Of a stretch of 64,000 nt of DNA, positions 33,094-42,398 are shown piece by piece. The notes under the pieces are model-generated. The model was not told the DNA's origin and searched no databases. It saw nothing but the letters and a program-made list of their open reading frames with translations. The DNA comes from Acetomicrobium hydrogeniformans (GTDB lineage Bacteria > Synergistota > Synergistia > Synergistales > JAFGMB01): positions 62,001 through 126,000 of the forward strand of contig JAENYO010000003.1 of the NCBI GenBank assembly GCA_016841745.1. The letters run 5' to 3'. A program made the translations under genes and the position numbers. Numbering within the stretch: the first letter of the stretch is position 1; the number at the start of each line of letters is the position of its first letter.

Positions 33094-33888
33094 TCAACAA
33101 CCCCTTCTTCGACGGTCTAATTCTGATAATGTCTTTTCACAGGGTTTTTTCCCCCTGAAATACATTGCTGCAGTTTCTGCAGAACTCTCGAAACCTCTCT
33201 TTTCAATAGCTTCAACTTCGGTAAAACCGGTTTTTTTCATCATTACCAGGAAATCCATTCCCGGAATAGTCCCGCCCTTTCAGCCAGCCCAATTTTCAAC
33301 CCGGTCTTCCATATCAAAGGAATATATATCCTTTTGTACCTGATCGGAGATCATAAATCTACCCCCGGGTTTCAACACTCTTATGGTTTCTTTCAGACCC
33401 TGTTCCTTATTCATTATAAGATTAAAGACTCCATTCGAAATGATAATATCAAAGGAATTTTCTTTAAATGGAAGATTTTCAGCCGAACCGTGGAAGAACC
33501 TTACGTTCATGAGGCCAGAAAGCCTGAGATTGCAGCAGGCTCTCTCGTACATGGACTCAACCATTTCTATACCCACAGCCCTGCCATCCGGTCCCGCCAG
33601 GAGGGCAGCAATAAGCGTATCCACACCCGCACCGCATCCAATGTCCAGAACCCTGTCACCCCATCTTATTTTGCCCAGGGAGAAAGGATTTCCTACCCCG
33701 CAGAAGAACCTGGTAATCTCGGGATCGAGCTTATTGACAAGGTCCATATCATAATCAAGCGCTTTCAGCCCGTCCCGGCCCACTGGATAGGGAAATAATC
33801 CCCTCGGACTCAGAGCTACCTTATCGTATTTTTCCTCCAGTTTCTCCTTTATATATTCCAGATCGCTATTTTCCAGGTCCCTGTTCAT
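33094..33888 (-). CDS. ArsM-like SAM methyltransferase with probable selenocysteine (UGA at 33280-33282)
   Basis: Class I SAM-dependent methyltransferase, 264 aa if UGA is read as Sec203. SAM motif V-L-D-I-G-C-G-A-G near 88, I-I-S-N-G-V-F-N-L near 151, K-P-G-G-R near 175. Then V-E-N-W-A-G-(UGA)-K-G-G-T-I-P-G-M-D-F. In the ArsM paralog at 54029 the same place reads Y-S-S-C-I-A-G-A-I-S-E-T-D-Y, so UGA replaces the conserved Cys that binds arsenic in characterised enzymes. After UGA the frame stays open for 61 codons that fit the family C-terminus (R-G-K-K-P-C), and a small hairpin with GG in its loop follows. Start at 33888 chosen over a TTG at 33912 without a site. Coupled to the chorismate-mutase-like gene. 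Confidence 0.82.
33255..33282 (-). promoter_or_regulatory. Candidate bacterial SECIS hairpin
   Basis: Reading the minus strand, UGA (33282-33280) is followed after 10 bases by stem CUAUUC (33269-33264), loop CGG, and GAAUGG (33260-33255); one U-G pair. The loop GG lies 18-19 bases past UGA, within the spacing known for bacterial SECIS elements. Confidence 0.55.
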
Positions 33889-34260
33889 TTCTATAAACTC
33901 TCTCTTTCTCAATACTATTTCAGGTAGTAAGGAGCGATTGGTCTCTCTGAAGTATTTTACTCCAGACAGGAATACATATCATCCAGAAAATGGCCTAGTT
34001 AAGAATCTTGGATTTGATAAAAGCAAAGAATAGTTCCTGGCTTTTTCTTATGCCGCATCTTTGATTTCTCTAAACCGATAATGCTGTGAGATTGATATAG
34101 TTCCCAAGACCTATTCTCTATCCTACCTGATGCCCATACCCGATCATGCAAAAGTCCCACCACTAATCATCTGAAAGGCTCTGAATTAACTCGGTAAAAA
34201 GGGTATGATTTCTAACGTGTTACTTTATTTGGTTAGTTGACACATTATCAATATCTGAAT
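33889..34260. other. Intergenic upstream of the riboswitch
   Basis: About 370 bases without a credible gene. A TTGACA at 34237-34242 lies close to the riboswitch, but its spacing would put the start inside the aptamer, so the true promoter is probably further left (TATGAT at 34204-34209 is a candidate -10). No tRNA or repeat seen. Confidence 0.35.
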
Positions 34261-34335
34261 AAAGGCAAAACCGCTGAAAGGCGGTGACGCAAAGCTACGG
34301 GTCTAAAGCTTGAAGCCATGACAGCCGGGTTGCCG
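34261..34335 (+). ncRNA. Class I cyclic-di-GMP riboswitch (GEMM-I)
   Basis: Aptamer features in order: P1 arm GGCAAAACC (34264 on), P2 with the GAAA tetraloop-like CCGC-TGAAAG-GCGG, the GGTGACGCAAAGC core, the tetraloop-receptor and P3 segment GGGTCTAAAGCTTGAAGCC, then AGCCGGGTTGCCG closing P1 (TTGCC 34330-34334 with GGCAA 34264-34268). These match the Vc2-type consensus closely. An intrinsic terminator follows 26 bases later, before the histidine kinase gene, so ligand binding probably sets transcription read-through. Whether c-di-GMP turns it on or off cannot be read from the sequence. Confidence 0.93.
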
Positions 34336-34360
34336 AAAAATGGTTGTATTGCAGATTTCT

Positions 34361-34396
34361 GGTGCCCTCGTTTTTTGTCGAGGGCACCATTTTTTT
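34361..34396 (+). terminator. Riboswitch expression-platform terminator
   Basis: GGTGCCCTCG (34361-34370) pairs perfectly with CGAGGGCACC (34379-34388), followed by A and seven T. Confidence 0.92.
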
Positions 34397-34446
34397 GTCA
34401 GATTGCTAAACTTGGAAAAACGATTACGGAAGGGAGTTCCTCCTTG

Positions 34447-37400
34447 ATGAAAACATCAACAGCTCAAAAGTGTGCCATTAACAAGAAGGATAAAGATTTG
34501 CAGGTATTCTTTGATCTTATGGGAGAATTTATTTTTATTCTGGATCTCTCCGGAAAAATCCTTTTTGCGAATAAGACAGTTGAGGAGAGATTGGGTTACC
34601 CCCGTCATGAGCTTTTGGAGATGAATGTTCTCGAAGTTCATCCTTCCGACAGGAGGGATGAGGCTGGGTTAATAGTCAGGGAAATGGTGGAGGGGAAAAG
34701 GGATATATGCCCCATACCTCTTTTGACCCGGTCTGGAGTTCACATCCCTGTTGAGACAAAGATCACCTTTGGCTGCTGGAAGGATAGAGAAGTTCTCTTC
34801 GGTATAAGCCGGGACATTTCGAACGATATAAGTGCCAGGAAAGAAGAATCGAACTACAGGCGGGATCTGGAAAAGATGGTTCAGGAAAGAACTGTGCAGT
34901 TGACCCTTCAAAACAAGGAGATAGAGAAAGAACTTGTTCTGAGGAGGAAATCTGAAGAAGAGACAAGGCGCAGATTGGACTTTGAACAGATGCTTTCTGA
35001 TCTGGCTTCCCGTTTTGTTCTAGATGAAGATCTGGACGAAGCAATTGATCATGCCCTGAAGGAACTGGGACTATTCACCAGTAGTTCCCGTTGTTATCTT
35101 TTTCAGATAGGTAGTCGGTCCCTTACTATGAGTAATACTCATGAGTGGTGCGCACAGGGAGTTCAACCTCAAAGGGAAGAACTGCAGGATCTTCCCCTTG
35201 GTACATTTCAGTGGTGGATTGAAACCCTGGAAAAGGAAGGGCAGATAGATATCCCGGATATTTCTGAAATGCTTCCTTCTGCAAAGGCGGAACGGGAGCT
35301 GCTTGAAAGGCAGGGTATAAAATCTCTCCATGTCTTTGCAGTATATGTGAAAGGAAAGATCGGAGGTTTCGTAGGTTTTGACAATTGTATAAATACGGGT
35401 AGCTGGAGTAAAGAAGACCTGGTATTGCTTAATATGTTCGCCTCTCTTCTGGGAACCTCCCTCACAAAGGGATTGCATCTCAGGGAGGTTGTCCAGAGCG
35501 GTTCCAGGTACCATGCTATTGTAGAGGACAAATCCCATTTTTTTGCAAGGCTTGAACCGGATATGACCATTACTTTCACAAATTCTGCTTTGACAGAACT
35601 TTTCGGGTTGGATAAGGATGGATTTCGGGGGAAGAATCTTTTCAATGTTATGGGGCCAGAAAAGACTCAGTCCCTGAGTAAAAGTTTTAAACCTGAAGCC
35701 TTGAAGGAATCCTGGTTCGACTGGGAAGAGAAAGTGATTTCTGCAGAACGAAGAGATATCTGGATTCAATGGCGTTTCAGCGGAATATGGGGAATTGATG
35801 GCGAACTGGAAGAGATCCAGGCTGTAGGAAGCGATATCACAGATGCAAGATCTGCCTCCGATAAAATAGAGAAAGCTCTTGAATTTAACAGAAGGATCCT
35901 TGATTCCTCGACCATGGGTATCCTAACCTATCATTCCAGTGGAGAATGCCTGCAGGCTAATGAGACTGCGGCAAAGATCCTTGGTACAACAATAGAAACA
36001 CTTATGGGATATGATTTCAGGAAGGACCCATTCTGGGAAAGAACAGGATTGAAAGAGGCTGCAGAGAAAGCTTTTATAACAGGGGAACCTCAATATTGCG
36101 GGGTGGAGGGAGAAGATCCATTTGGAGAAGAGATAGACCTTTACTGTCATCTTATTCCTTTTTTTTCAGATGAGGGAAAACATATTCTTGTCATGTTCGA
36201 AGACTTGACTGCTGTCAGGTTCGCTACCAGAGAAAAAGCCCGGGCAGATACAACTTCTGCCGTCATAGAAGCCATGAGCGTGGGAATTCTTGTTCATGAC
36301 ATGGAAGGAACCATTATTGCTACAAATTCATTCTTTGAAAAAGGGCTTGGAATCTCAAAGGATAGACTGATCGGGGCAAAATTTCAAGAACTTATCCTGG
36401 CCAATTCTATGCCTCATGAACGATTGCATCTCCTTAAACATGATGAACTCTCTCGAAAGGGTCAAACCTTTGATCCCGTTCAGTTTCATCTTGAAACAGA
36501 AGGAAGATCAGTGCGTTGTTATGAGTGTTCTGTTTCTTTTCTGAAAAATTCTGAAAATAAAAAGGTACAGGTAGTCAAAACCTTCAAGGATATTACTCAC
36601 ATTCTCGAGTCCGAAAAGAAAATTAATGAGACCAGGGCTATGTCTCAGGCGATATTAACTGCGTCCACCGATGGTATTTTGCTTATTGATAACAATTATA
36701 TAATTAAGATGGCAAATACAGCTTTTTCATCAAGATTTGGTATGGAGTCAGGTGAAATTTGCAATAGAAACATTTTACATCTGATCCCCGAAGAATTAAG
36801 AGGAAAAATTCAAAATATTGCCGAAGGAGTGTTTCATTCGGGAAGATCAGCTCAATATGAATACAAGAGAGCAGATCTTTATTTACATAATGCAGGCTTT
36901 CCCATGTTTGATGAAATGAATAATATCAAAGGAATGGCTATTATTTCCAGGGATCTGACTGAACATCATTTGATGGAAGAAAAGCTCAAAGAACAAACAT
37001 TTCAGCTTGAGCGTTCCAACGCTGAGCTTCAGCAGTTTGCCTATGTTGCCTCCCATGATCTTCAGGAGCCGCTGAGAATGGTTTCGAGTTTCCTTCAGCT
37101 TCTTTCTAAAAAATACCAGGGGCATATTGATGAAAATGCAGATACTTACATTAATTTTGCCGTTGATGGGGCAACCCGCATGCAGATCCTTATTCAGGAT
37201 CTTTTGTCCTATTCAAGGATCGAATCCCGGGGTAGGGAATTTACCAGGGTGGACTGCAATTTTGTGTTTCAGGAGATCCTTTCCGATCTGCGGATTTTTA
37301 TCAATGATAACAATGCATCAGTGACAAGTGAAGAACTGCCCGTTATCTGGGCAGATGAAGGGCAGATCTACAGCCTTCTTTTGAACCTCATTCAGAATGG

Positions 37401-37704
37401 TTTAAAATATTCGAAAGAACATTCTCCCAGGGTTCATGTTACAGCCTTCCTTAGAGAACTTAAATGGGAATTTTCTGTAGAGGATAATGGCATTGGAATA
37501 GATTCGCAGTTCCATGAACGGATATTCAAAATATTTCAGAGGCTTCACGGGAAGGATGAATATTCCGGTACCGGAATAGGCCTTGCTATATGCAAGAGGA
37601 TAGTTGATCGTCATAAAGGGGAGATATGGCTTGATTCTGAGTCAGGCAGGGGAAGCAGGTTTTATTTCACCATACCATGTAGAAAGGAGGTAAGTTCTCT
37701 TTGA
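34447..37704 (+). CDS. Multi-PAS/GAF hybrid-type sensor histidine kinase
   Basis: Sensor kinase of 1085 aa without obvious membrane segments. Domains in order: PAS at about 20-125, coiled coil 130-175, GAF 178-335, PAS 350-465, PAS 478-595, PAS 605-725, PAS 735-845, coiled coil, HisKA with phospho-acceptor His870 in V-A-S-H-D-L-Q-E-P-L-R, and HATPase about 960-1080 (N-G-L-K-Y-S, D-N-G-I-G-I, G-T-G-I-G-L). The HisKA type resembles phytochrome-like kinases that pair with small Rcp1-type receivers, and two such receivers follow. The start at ATG 34447 follows GGAAGGGAG; the open frame before it includes the riboswitch and is not coding. Expression is predicted to depend on c-di-GMP. Confidence 0.93.
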   Translation: MKTSTAQKCAINKKDKDLQVFFDLMGEFIFILDLSGKILFANKTVEERLGYPRHELLEMNVLEVHPSDRRDEAGLIVREMVEGKRDICPIPLLTRSGVHIPVETKITFGCWKDREVLFGISRDISNDISARKEESNYRRDLEKMVQERTVQLTLQNKEIEKELVLRRKSEEETRRRLDFEQMLSDLASRFVLDEDLDEAIDHALKELGLFTSSSRCYLFQIGSRSLTMSNTHEWCAQGVQPQREELQDLPLGTFQWWIETLEKEGQIDIPDISEMLPSAKAERELLERQGIKSLHVFAVYVKGKIGGFVGFDNCINTGSWSKEDLVLLNMFASLLGTSLTKGLHLREVVQSGSRYHAIVEDKSHFFARLEPDMTITFTNSALTELFGLDKDGFRGKNLFNVMGPEKTQSLSKSFKPEALKESWFDWEEKVISAERRDIWIQWRFSGIWGIDGELEEIQAVGSDITDARSASDKIEKALEFNRRILDSSTMGILTYHSSGECLQANETAAKILGTTIETLMGYDFRKDPFWERTGLKEAAEKAFITGEPQYCGVEGEDPFGEEIDLYCHLIPFFSDEGKHILVMFEDLTAVRFATREKARADTTSAVIEAMSVGILVHDMEGTIIATNSFFEKGLGISKDRLIGAKFQELILANSMPHERLHLLKHDELSRKGQTFDPVQFHLETEGRSVRCYECSVSFLKNSENKKVQVVKTFKDITHILESEKKINETRAMSQAILTASTDGILLIDNNYIIKMANTAFSSRFGMESGEICNRNILHLIPEELRGKIQNIAEGVFHSGRSAQYEYKRADLYLHNAGFPMFDEMNNIKGMAIISRDLTEHHLMEEKLKEQTFQLERSNAELQQFAYVASHDLQEPLRMVSSFLQLLSKKYQGHIDENADTYINFAVDGATRMQILIQDLLSYSRIESRGREFTRVDCNFVFQEILSDLRIFINDNNASVTSEELPVIWADEGQIYSLLLNLIQNGLKYSKEHSPRVHVTAFLRELKWEFSVEDNGIGIDSQFHERIFKIFQRLHGKDEYSGTGIGLAICKRIVDRHKGEIWLDSESGRGSRFYFTIPCRKEVSSL

Positions 37705-38141
37705 TCAGCCGAAGTAACGTCCGTAGAAAAAGGATACTGGTTGTGGAAGATAATCCGGGGGACGTGGCCCTTATGAGAGAGGCCATAGTGGAAGGGGAAT
37801 TTCATTATCACCTTTCAATAGCAAAAAATGGGGATAATGCCATATCTTATCTCAGGAATCTGGCAGATGATACCTGTAGTTCCCTTCCGGATCTGATCCT
37901 TCTGGATCTGAATCTTCCCGGCAAGAATGGGCATGAGGTATTGCAGGAAATAAAAGAGGATTCCAGGATGAAATTAATTCCTGTAGTGATCCTTTCCTCT
38001 TCAGATAACGAAAGGGATGTATCCAGGAGCTATGAATTGAATGCAAACAGTCATGTAAGAAAACCGGGCAATCTTATGGAATTCGCCAACGTTTTGAAGG
38101 TTATTGAAACTTTCTGGCTCAAAACAGCGGAGCTTCCTTAA
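37701..38141 (+). CDS. Single-domain response regulator (Rcp1-like)
   Basis: CheY-like receiver, 146 aa, no output domain. Acidic pocket V-V-E-D-N-P-G-D near 14-21, phospho-acceptor Asp in L-L-D-L-N-L-P near 68, and Lys in R-K-P-G near 120. The TTG start overlaps the kinase stop codon and has AAAGGAGG 9 bases upstream. The E-D-N-P-G-D variant is typical of Rcp1-type receivers that partner phytochrome-like kinases, so the upstream kinase is the likely donor. Confidence 0.92.
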   Translation: MISRSNVRRKRILVVEDNPGDVALMREAIVEGEFHYHLSIAKNGDNAISYLRNLADDTCSSLPDLILLDLNLPGKNGHEVLQEIKEDSRMKLIPVVILSSSDNERDVSRSYELNANSHVRKPGNLMEFANVLKVIETFWLKTAELP

Positions 38142-38166
38142 ATATTCTGAACACCCTGTATTTGAT

Positions 38167-38234
38167 CGTATCTCCAATATCATTGTATCTCCAATATCAT
38201 TGTATCTCCAATATCATCGCATCGACAATATCAT
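38167..38234. repeat. 17-bp tandem repeat, four copies
   Basis: Unit TGTATCTCCAATATCAT; copies at 38167-38183, 38184-38200, 38201-38217 (near-identical) and 38218-38234 (four differences). It lies in the 139-base gap between two receiver genes. Copy number may vary between strains. Confidence 0.9.
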
Positions 38235-38280
38235 CGCAGATTTCAATTCACTTCTGATCACCTAAAGGAGAGATGGAAAG

Positions 38281-38730
38281 ATGAAAAACAGTTTATCAGC
38301 AAGACCTGTAGAGATCCTTTTAGTTGAGGATAATCCCGGAGATATCCTTCTTACTCGGGAAGCCTTAAAGGACAGCAAGATAATAAACTGTCTGCATGTA
38401 GTGAAAAATGGTGTAGAGGCTTTGGAGTTTCTACGGAAAGAAGGGTCTTTCAGTGAGGCTGTCCGACCTGATCTTATTCTTCTTGATCTGAACCTTCCCA
38501 AAAAAGATGGACGGGAGGTTCTTGGAGAGATCAAGGAAGATGAAAAATTGAAAACAATTCCGGTGGTAGTAATGACAACCTCAAGGGCTGAAGCGGATGT
38601 CCTTAAGAGCTATGAGCTTCATGCCAACTCTTATGTCAGCAAACCCCTGGATTTTGAGGAATTTATATCCGTTGTAAATAACATTGAACATTTCTGGTTC
38701 AGCATAGTCACCCTTCCACCCAGAGAATGA
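38281..38730 (+). CDS. Single-domain response regulator (Rcp1-like), second copy
   Basis: CheY-like receiver, 149 aa, paralog of the one at 37701-38141: L-L-V-E-D-N-P-G-D near 12-20, L-L-D-L-N-L-P near 64 with the phospho-acceptor Asp, and S-K-P-L near 120. ATG behind AAAGGAGAG. Its stop overlaps the start of the next gene (ATGA), so the receiver and the HD-GYP protein are translated together. Confidence 0.92.
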   Translation: MKNSLSARPVEILLVEDNPGDILLTREALKDSKIINCLHVVKNGVEALEFLRKEGSFSEAVRPDLILLDLNLPKKDGREVLGEIKEDEKLKTIPVVVMTTSRAEADVLKSYELHANSYVSKPLDFEEFISVVNNIEHFWFSIVTLPPRE

Positions 38731-39800
38731 TAAGAGAAAAGATGAGTACAGGAGACCAGAAATTAAGGATCCTTGTTATCGAAGATAACCCGGGAGATGT
38801 GTTTCTCTTGAAAGAAATGTTGAGAGAACAGCATGATTTCTCCTTCAGCCTGGAGTCGTTCAATTGCCTGTCGGAGGGATTGGCATGTCTGGCAGAGGGC
38901 CAACTGGACATTATTCTCCTCGACTTGTCTTTGCCGGATAGCCATGGCATCGAAACTTTCAGAAAACTGAAAGCTCTGGATATTCCCATGCCAGTTATTA
39001 TCCTGACAGGCTCGCATGATCTTGAACTACCCATGAAGGCTCTTCAGGAGGGGGCTCAGGACTACCTTATAAAGGGAACCGTAACATCTTCGCTCCTGGC
39101 AAGAGCCATAACCTATTCCCTGGAACGCTGGAGCCTTCTTCATAAGATGCATGATTTCAACATGAAACTTGAACGAAAAGTTGAAGAACGGACTAAAGAA
39201 CTCAGCCATACCCTGGAAAGAATGACCAAGGCTATGCATGGCACTGTTTCTGCCATGTCCAAAATGGTTGAGATGAGGGATCCTTACACTGCCGGTCATC
39301 AGGAAAGGGTGGCACAGCTTGCCCGGGCAATTGGAGAGGAGCTGAAACTTTCTGAGACAAGATTATCAGGTCTTGAGATCGCGGGGCTTTTGCATGATGT
39401 TGGAAAGATCAATATCCCTGCTGAAGTATTGAATAAACCAGGGAGATTGACTGAAATAGAATTCCAGTTGATAAAGAGCCATTCTCAGGCAGGTTTTGAG
39501 ATCCTGGAGAGCGTCGATTTTCAATGGCCGGTAGCTGAAATAGTATATCAGCATCATGAAAGGCTTGACGGTTCGGGTTATCCAAGAGGCCTCAAAGATG
39601 GAGAGATCCTTCTTGAGTCCAGGATACTTGCAGTTGCAGATACAGTTGAGGCTGTAGCTTCTCACAGGCCCTACCGTCATGCCCTTGGAATGGATAAGGC
39701 TCTGAATATTGTCCGAGAAGGAAAGGGACAGCTTTATGATTCAGAAATCGTTGAGATCTGTATAAAAGTTATTAAAGGAAAAGAATTTTCATTCAGTTGA
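38727..39800 (+). CDS. Response regulator with HD-GYP domain (predicted c-di-GMP phosphodiesterase)
   Basis: 357 aa: receiver at about 14-135 (V-I-E-D-N-P-G-D; Asp in L-L-D-L-S-L-P), a coiled linker about 140-180, and an HD-GYP domain about 180-350 with [16 protein letters not shown] and [11 protein letters not shown] intact. Such domains hydrolyse c-di-GMP. Start at 38727 overlaps the previous stop; ATG 38742 is an alternative. Because the operon is preceded by a c-di-GMP riboswitch, the product probably acts on the same second messenger that controls its synthesis. Confidence 0.93.
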   Translation: MIREKMSTGDQKLRILVIEDNPGDVFLLKEMLREQHDFSFSLESFNCLSEGLACLAEGQLDIILLDLSLPDSHGIETFRKLKALDIPMPVIILTGSHDLELPMKALQEGAQDYLIKGTVTSSLLARAITYSLERWSLLHKMHDFNMKLERKVEERTKELSHTLERMTKAMHGTVSAMSKMVEMRDPYTAGHQERVAQLARAIGEELKLSETRLSGLEIAGLLHDVGKINIPAEVLNKPGRLTEIEFQLIKSHSQAGFEILESVDFQWPVAEIVYQHHERLDGSGYPRGLKDGEILLESRILAVADTVEAVASHRPYRHALGMDKALNIVREGKGQLYDSEIVEICIKVIKGKEFSFS

Positions 39801-40185
39801 AAAGGCTTCTTGCTTCTTTAGATGAATTACATATCAAGGATAATCTATATTTTTGCCCTGTTTAACTCATTTTACCGGGCTAAAGCACTGCCTGCGATAT
39901 TTTGTCGTTAAATAACTCAAACAAGGCCTGGGGGTTTGGGAGCAATTGAGTTCCCATAAGGTAGTGATGCTTTTAAATCCAGGTTTGAGGCAAATTTCAC
40001 TCTTGTAATTCCTAGTGGTTTTCATGTTTTATGGGTTTATGTTTTCCTCAGCATACCCGCGAAGCTTCCGGCCGTCCCCGGTTTATTTAAAGAATTCTGA
40101 CGGATCTGCGGTCTTTGCGGTAAAACAGGTCTTTAAGTTTTGGGTTTTGTTTTATGTCTTTTAATCCAAAATCCGCAATCTGAAA
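39801..40185. other. Intergenic with dispersed repeat copy
   Basis: About 385 bases with no gene. It holds one copy of the dispersed repeat (40068-40121). No clear terminator for the HD-GYP gene was seen. Confidence 0.4.
40068..40121. repeat. Dispersed intergenic repeat, copy 1
   Basis: The stretch from CCGTCCCCGGTTTATT through GACGGATCTGCGGTCTTTGCGG recurs at 51100-51152 with a few changes, and its core CGACGGATTTGCGG also at 23595-23610. Confidence 0.6.
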
Positions 40186-40977
40186 TTATATGGGTTTTTT
40201 CTGCTCCGTTATCTTCTCCCAGCTTACATCCGGATGATGGTATCTTCTTCTATCCTCGGTCTTCTTGCCGAACTGTATTGCCTCAACAGGGCAGGCATGT
40301 ATGCAGGCCAGGCACTCCTGGCAATGGTGAAGCCAGACAGGCCTGCCATTGACCATCCTGATATTATCAACAGGGCAGACTCTTGAACATAGTTCGCAGG
40401 AAGTACAGTTCTGCTTCAGGGAGAAAAGCACGTCCTTTCTATGTACTTTCTGTTTCCACCTGGAGTGGATTATGCTCGACATGGCCTTCAGGAAAACCCC
40501 TTCCGGGTCAACTTCATCCCGGCCCTCCAGGATCATTTCGGCTATTTTATGCAGTTTATTAGAGGCCTTTTCAAGCTGTTGTCTTTGTTTTTCTTCGGAA
40601 CCGACATCGTACATGGGAATATAGTTTCCAGGCATTGTCAGATAGAAACCTGCATTAAGGCTGGTGTTTTTTTCAGACAGGATCTTTTCCATATCATCAA
40701 AGACCTTGCCCTTGGACCCTCCTCTTGTTACGATTGCAAAAATATAACTGCATTTCTCCAGGTTGAATTCTGCCAGGAATCTTTCAACGATCTCGGGAAG
40801 CCCCCAGTAATACAGGGGAAACACAAAGCCAGCCACTTCTTTATTGCAGGCAGGCTCGCCATTCTGCAATGCTCCGGCCATTGGAATTATTTCTGAAATA
40901 TCCAGTAGTGAAGCCAGTTCTTCAGCTGCAGCCAGGGAGTTTCCTGTACCCGTAAAATAAAAAATGCTTCCATTCAT
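40186..40977 (-). CDS. EFR1-family flavodoxin-ferredoxin protein
   Basis: 263 aa protein with an N-terminal flavodoxin-like domain (F-Y-F-T-G-T-G-N-S at 6-14, FMN phosphate loop) and a C-terminal 2[4Fe-4S] ferredoxin domain with C-T-S-C-E-L-C-S-R-V-C-P and C-Q-E-C-L-A-C-I-H-A-C-P. A cytosolic electron-transfer protein; partner unknown. ATG at 40977 follows GGGGAGG with 7-base spacing; a GTG at 40986 overlaps that site. Single gene. Confidence 0.92.
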   Translation of the reverse strand: MNGSIFYFTGTGNSLAAAEELASLLDISEIIPMAGALQNGEPACNKEVAGFVFPLYYWGLPEIVERFLAEFNLEKCSYIFAIVTRGGSKGKVFDDMEKILSEKNTSLNAGFYLTMPGNYIPMYDVGSEEKQRQQLEKASNKLHKIAEMILEGRDEVDPEGVFLKAMSSIIHSRWKQKVHRKDVLFSLKQNCTSCELCSRVCPVDNIRMVNGRPVWLHHCQECLACIHACPVEAIQFGKKTEDRRRYHHPDVSWEKITEQKKPI

Positions 40978-41285
40978 TTTATCCACCTCCCCCTATTTCT
41001 TTCACATATAATATATTAACAGTAAATAGCATTAAGGTAAAAAGATAAATCGAAAAAGTGAAATAAGAATCAATACAGGAACCACCTTTTACGATGAAAG
41101 AGAGTAAATATCAGGGGTTTGAACTGATCAAAGGGAATTTCCCCGAAGATTACGAGCAATATAGCCCTTCCATTTCTTTTATAATATGAATTAAAATGGT
41201 TTTGACCGGGTTTTTCTGTGACGTTGTCCATTACTCCATATTTAACCAGGGATTTTCCCGGATCTTTTTCATGGGAGGATTGCAC
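40978..41285. other. Intergenic; short ORF MKESKY... at 41094-41189 possible
   Basis: About 300 bases. A 31-codon frame at 41094 (M-K-E-S-K-Y-Q-G-F-E-L-I-K-G) reads like protein but has only a weak ribosome site and may be a gene fragment. TATAATATATT near 41008 is a promoter-like patch for the leftward gene. Confidence 0.3.
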
Positions 41286-41906
41286 ATGAGTCTTATGGAC
41301 AAGATCTTTGAGCAGAGCAGGAAACCGGCAGGATTCTGGGGAAATGTAATGGGAAGGCTGATGAACCTGGCCCACGTGCCATTTTATCAGTTGTTCCTGA
41401 AGCAGGTTCCCATAGGACCTGGTGACCGTATTCTGGATATAGGGTGCGGTGCCGGAAGATCCCTGTCCATTTTGGCTCAAAAGGTTCCGGAGGGGAAGGT
41501 TTTCGGAATGGACTATTCTCCCGAAATGGTCAGGATGGCCTCCAAAGTTAATCAGAAACTTATCACCCAGGGCTGGGTTGAAGTGATCCAGGCTTCTGTT
41601 TCCTCGATGCCCTTCGAAGATTCCTTTTTTGACCTGGTAGTAGCGAGCGAGACCATCCATTTCTGGCCGGAAATACCCAAAGACCTTTGTGAGGTGTACA
41701 GGGTCATTAAGCCTTCGGGACATCTTGTGATAGTCAACAAGTATGCCAGGAATGAGCAGGAATCGGCAAAACTGGAAAAATACTTTCATATTCATTCTCC
41801 CGAAGATTTCAGGAAGGCCCTTGAAGGTGCAGGTTTTACCATTGACAAGCTTGAGCTAATGCAGGAGAAGGGCCAGATCGTTATGGTGGGCCGAAAGCCG
41901 GGTTGA
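41286..41906 (+). CDS. Class I SAM-dependent methyltransferase
   Basis: 206 aa methyltransferase of the UbiE/COQ5-like (Methyltransf_11) type. SAM motif I-L-D-I-G-C-G-A-G-R near 48-57, acidic D-Y-S-P-E-M near 78, M-P-F-E-D-S-F-F-D near 113, and I-K-P-S-G-H near 145. Substrate unknown. Start at ATG 41286 behind GGGAGG; a longer frame to 41196 has no site. No operon partners. Confidence 0.85.
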   Translation: MSLMDKIFEQSRKPAGFWGNVMGRLMNLAHVPFYQLFLKQVPIGPGDRILDIGCGAGRSLSILAQKVPEGKVFGMDYSPEMVRMASKVNQKLITQGWVEVIQASVSSMPFEDSFFDLVVASETIHFWPEIPKDLCEVYRVIKPSGHLVIVNKYARNEQESAKLEKYFHIHSPEDFRKALEGAGFTIDKLELMQEKGQIVMVGRKPG

Positions 41907-42047
41907 TCGCACATATACATCTAAAAATAACAGGATCATCTATTTTAGCCGGATCATCCAGAAATCCTGCTTCATATAGTTCCTGAGACCTATATATTTT
42001 AGATCTTAGGGTTCAAAGCCTTTCCTTCTCTGGAAATATATCCTACC

Positions 42048-42398
42048 TTGAAAAGTCTGTATTCTATAAAAGAGAGTATTAACTTGAAAGACTTCAATCC
42101 AGAGGTGGGGCATCTCATAATGTTTACAGGCTCAGAGTTCCGTATCAGTGATCTTTCATCAAGTTCAGAAGGTCCCTTTATCCATTGTCAGGGCACTATT
42201 GTCAATCGATCCGGCAGGGATTATTCCTTTCTCAGATTTCAGGTCAAAGTATATGATGATTCAGGTCAATGCTGTAATTTCTTCAATGTAGTCTGTAACG
42301 ATCTCCCATCAGGGGGTGAAGTGTCCTTTCATGAAAGCTTCTGCACCAGATCTTCAGAAGACTTGAGATATTCCCTTCATTTTCAGGAGGGATACTAG
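42048..42398 (+). CDS. Hypothetical protein, FxLYD-like domain
   Basis: Up to 116 aa. The part after residue 25 resembles the FxLYD-type beta-sandwich (G-T-I-V-N-R-S-G-R-D-Y-S-F-L-R-F-Q-V-K-V-Y-D-D-S-G), a domain in secreted or membrane proteins. The start is uncertain: TTG 42048 has a weak site, while ATG 42120 has GAGGTGGGG upstream and would give a 92-residue protein. No signal peptide in either form. Confidence 0.6.
   Translation: MKSLYSIKESINLKDFNPEVGHLIMFTGSEFRISDLSSSSEGPFIHCQGTIVNRSGRDYSFLRFQVKVYDDSGQCCNFFNVVCNDLPSGGEVSFHESFCTRSSEDLRYSLHFQEGY

Noticed and set aside
34318-34446. N-terminal extension of the histidine kinase
   Set aside because: It would translate the 3' part of the riboswitch and its terminator; the ATG at 34447 has a proper ribosome site.
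41070-41795. Long open frame on the minus strand
   Set aside because: It is antisense to the methyltransferase at 41286-41906, has no family resemblance and no ribosome site.
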